Below, one piece after another: positions 4,894-6,136 of a stretch of 6,136 nucleotides of DNA. The position numbers and the translations under genes were made by a program. The notes under the pieces are model-generated. The model made no database searches and was not told where the DNA came from. It was given only the letters and a program-made list of their open reading frames with translations. Source of the DNA: an uncultured Veillonellaceae bacterium (GTDB taxonomy: Bacteria > Bacillota > Negativicutes > Veillonellales > Dialisteraceae); assembly GCA_958439155.1 (NCBI GenBank), contig CAUBUJ010000101.1, forward strand, positions 1 through 6,136, in the 5' to 3' direction. Position 1 is the first letter of the stretch. Each line of letters starts with the position of its first letter.

Positions 4894-5417
4894 TCAGAAT
4901 GCCCTGATAATGGGCAGGTACGTAATGGATTTGGGCTGTACCGTATCTGAGTTACCGTAGATTGGATTGGAGCGAGAGGCATCAAACCCTAACGCATTTC
5001 TGGCACTTGCTTGATTATTTGAATTAAAGTCGCTTCCATGTGAAGACTCCATCAAATAAAAAGCTCCTTTAAATTCATAATTCTCATCATCTATTGGAGA
5101 TTGCTTTCCTGTAATATTCGGCAACCCCGCTTCTTTCTTTGTTCCTACTTCCGACCCGCCTTCCCTGAACCTCCCATCCGTCTCGTTCGGCAGATTGAAT
5201 GTGGTGCTTCCATCGCCTGCCCCGTACTTTGTGCCGATCACGCCAAATAGTTCGAAGTACTCTTCTCTGCTCACTGCGCTTCCGTCACATACAAAAGCCA
5301 ACCCTTTGGCGGGGTATCTCCTGCGAAATAGGTTACTTCTCCCACGAGTACCCCCCCCGAAATTTTCTTGACTCTGAATTTGGCATTGCCGTCTGCAACA
5401 ATGTCTCCGTATTTCAT
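4894..5417 (-). CDS. Tail-fibre/collar-domain protein, split by a -1 frameshift
   Basis: ATG 5417, with GGAGG 8 nt upstream (5426-5430), opens a frame starting MKYGDIVADGNAKFRVKKI. It reaches the collar-type motif AGDTPPKGW at residues 32-40 and then stops at 5271-5273 after only 48 residues. The rest of the motif, AFVCDGSAVSREEYFELFGVIGTKYGAGDGSTTFNLP, continues in the -1 frame (from about 5301) to the stop at 4894-4896. Joined, the product is about 174 aa, close to the 166 aa of its upstream relative. One extra G near 5298 would restore KGWAFVCDG exactly. Alternatives are a true mutation, a sequencing error, or programmed slippage at A_AAG_GGT (5301-5307). The C-terminal ASRSNPIYGNSDTVQP is shared with the neighbouring fibre gene. 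Likely role: distal tail/receptor-binding protein. Confidence 0.75.
4933..4986 (-). repeat. Shared fibre C-terminal DNA block, copy 2
   Basis: These 54 bases align without gaps to 5471-5524 and encode the matching peptide ASRSNPIYGNSDTVQP. A second shared block, encoding GLPNITG, lies at about 5108-5130 and 5691-5713. The similarity at DNA level suggests duplication or gene conversion between the two fibre genes. Confidence 0.7.
5301..5322 (-). promoter_or_regulatory. Possible -1 frameshift signal in the fibre gene
   Basis: On the - strand the heptamer A_AAG_GGT (5307-5301) has the X_XXY_YYZ form in the zero frame. An SD-like AGGAG (5322-5318) lies 10 nt upstream, as in E. coli dnaX. Slippage here joins exactly the two halves of the fibre protein (PPKG then LAFVCDG). 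No strong downstream hairpin is evident, and A_AAG_GGT is not a known efficient bacterial slip site, so a simple 1-nt deletion remains more likely. Confidence 0.3.
5351..5358 (-). repeat. G8 homopolymer in the fibre gene
   Basis: Eight G on the - strand lie inside codons 20-23 of the frameshifted fibre gene. Tracts of this length are prone to slippage during replication. Adding one G would place the 5' part in the same frame as the distal part without any stop between, although the residues between would be non-canonical. Confidence 0.6.
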
Positions 5418-5431
5418 CGTTGTTTCCTCCT

Positions 5432-5932
5432 TTACGCTGTACGTTTCCAAAAGATTACAAATTCCGCTGCGGGCTGAACGGTGTCAGAAGAGCCATAAAT
5501 TGGATTGGAACGAGACGCATTAAAAGAAAACCCTGCCGAATATTCGACAACGTTAGATTCACCAGCTATACTAGATCTTTTTAATCCAAAAAAGTCTATT
5601 GCTCCTTCAGGTAGCTCATTTTCTCGATTATCCCCTGTTCCATTCTTTCGTGTATCGAATAATCCTAAAGAATGCCCTGTTCCAATATGTCCTGTAATAT
5701 TGGGCAATCCTGCATCCACGGTTGCCCCCGCATCATGCCCGGTTGTTGCGCCTTCAAGCAATCTTCCCTGTGCCGTCTTGACCCATGTTCCGCCCCAAGC
5801 GGTGTTCGGATTAAAGTCTGCGTCTTCTGTTGTGTAAATTGTGCCAACTGGATAAATCAAATCGATAAGAGCCTGTTCTCGCTTGTTTCTTACTTTAAAA
5901 ATGGCTGTGCCGTCTGTGATATTTGTTGCCAT
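5432..5932 (-). CDS. Phage tail-fibre / receptor-binding-type protein
   Basis: A 166-aa protein with a strong site (AGGAGGT at 5938-5944) 5 nt before ATG 5932. After a short N-terminal part (MATNITDGTAIFKV) comes the familiar fibre module YPVGTIYTTEDADFNPNTAWGGTW (27-50), with GRLLEG soon after, known from distal tail and baseplate proteins of many phages. It continues AGLPNITGHIGTG, and the C-terminus is FNASRSNPIYGSSDTVQPAAEFVIFWKR. The start MATNITDGTAIFKVRNK is parallel to MKYGDIVADGNAKFRVKK of the next gene, and the C-terminal blocks match, so the two are diverged relatives. Location just before the lysis cassette and higher A/T content fit a fast-evolving receptor-binding gene. The exact receptor cannot be read. 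Confidence 0.85.
   Translation of the reverse strand: MATNITDGTAIFKVRNKREQALIDLIYPVGTIYTTEDADFNPNTAWGGTWVKTAQGRLLEGATTGHDAGATVDAGLPNITGHIGTGHSLGLFDTRKNGTGDNRENELPEGAIDFFGLKRSSIAGESNVVEYSAGFSFNASRSNPIYGSSDTVQPAAEFVIFWKRTA
5471..5524 (-). repeat. Shared fibre C-terminal DNA block, copy 1
   Basis: Partner of 4933-4986, encoding ASRSNPIYGSSDTVQP near the end of the upstream fibre protein. The longest exact runs are around the ATTGGATTGGA segment. Confidence 0.7.
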
Positions 5933-5946
5933 TGTTTACCTCCTAA

Positions 5947-6136
5947 TTAATATTTAATTCCGTAAATATTCCATATTGTTGTGTTTTTGACACTTATTAC
6001 AAGTTTAGTATCTGTCGTATTTTTTGCTAAAATCCTCCATGTATAAGTGTGAATCAGATTAAAATCACCATTAGTTTCTTTAGCGGCATTCAGCATAAAA
6101 TCAAATAGCCACACAGGCCATACACGACAATCATAA
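5947..6136 (-). CDS. C-terminal end of a phage structural protein (partial)
   Basis: An open frame enters from the right edge and runs 62 codons to TAA at 5947-5949. The visible end reads YDCRVWPVWLFDFM at first and finishes WNIYGIKY. The middle (about 30-58 of the visible part) has alternating hydrophobic and polar residues with many Thr, Asn and Val, suggesting beta strands as in tail or fibre proteins. The ribosome site of the next fibre gene follows within 14 nt, so it belongs to the same late operon. It is A/T-rich like its neighbours. I do not recognise the family; a tail/baseplate or fibre component is the guess from position. Confidence 0.65.
   Translation of the reverse strand, partial: YDCRVWPVWLFDFMLNAAKETNGDFNLIHTYTWRILAKNTTDTKLVISVKNTTIWNIYGIKY

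Noticed and set aside
1..6136. CRISPR array, insertion sequence, or toxin-antitoxin module
   Set aside because: No regularly spaced repeats, transposase motifs or paired small toxin/antitoxin frames were found.

Overview
The window looks like a piece of a diderm Firmicute (Negativicutes, for example a Dialister- or Megasphaera-like bacterium). It combines an outer-membrane energising system (ExbB-ExbD-TonB) with Firmicute-style AGGAGG ribosome binding sites and a prophage whose genes resemble those of clostridial and negativicute siphophages. The taxon is an inference from gene content; no rRNA or species marker is present.

Host part (1-2913, + strand). Bases 1-340 hold no convincing gene, only short hairpins and a probable promoter. 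Then come exbB, exbD and tonB, tightly packed (4-nt overlap, then an 11-nt gap carrying a strong SD) and closed by a Rho-independent terminator at 2176-2208. The TonB is unusual: its periplasmic linker is largely glycine/serine instead of the usual Pro/Lys/Glu spacer. Next, behind its own sigma70-type promoter, is tadA, the tRNA adenosine deaminase. Its last codons run 24 nt into a tRNA-Ser(CGA) gene, so the two probably share one transcript, ending at a very strong hairpin at 2861-2913.

Prophage part (about 2857-6136, - strand). The late end of a prophage faces the 3' end of the tRNA-Ser, which is the likely attachment site. In transcription order (right to left) it holds: the C-terminal end of a structural protein; a small tail-fibre protein; a second, related collar-domain fibre protein interrupted by a -1 frameshift; a 107-aa membrane protein; a 117-aa two-TM holin candidate with a calcium-binding-type loop; a 30-aa single-TM peptide; a zinc amidase endolysin; and two membrane/coiled-coil proteins encoded almost entirely on top of one another in different frames. 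A Rho-independent terminator at 3043-3095 closes the operon.

Most interesting: the overlapping pair after the endolysin. Their starts lie 4 nt apart, at a point where the endolysin stop also sits, so all three frames of the strand are used there. One product is an N-terminally anchored helical protein; the other is a secreted coiled-coil protein with a C-terminal hydrophobic segment. Position, topology and overlap recall Rz/Rz1 spanins, but neither carries an Rz1-like proline-rich lipoprotein signature. They could be an undescribed outer-membrane disruption system for a diderm Firmicute host.
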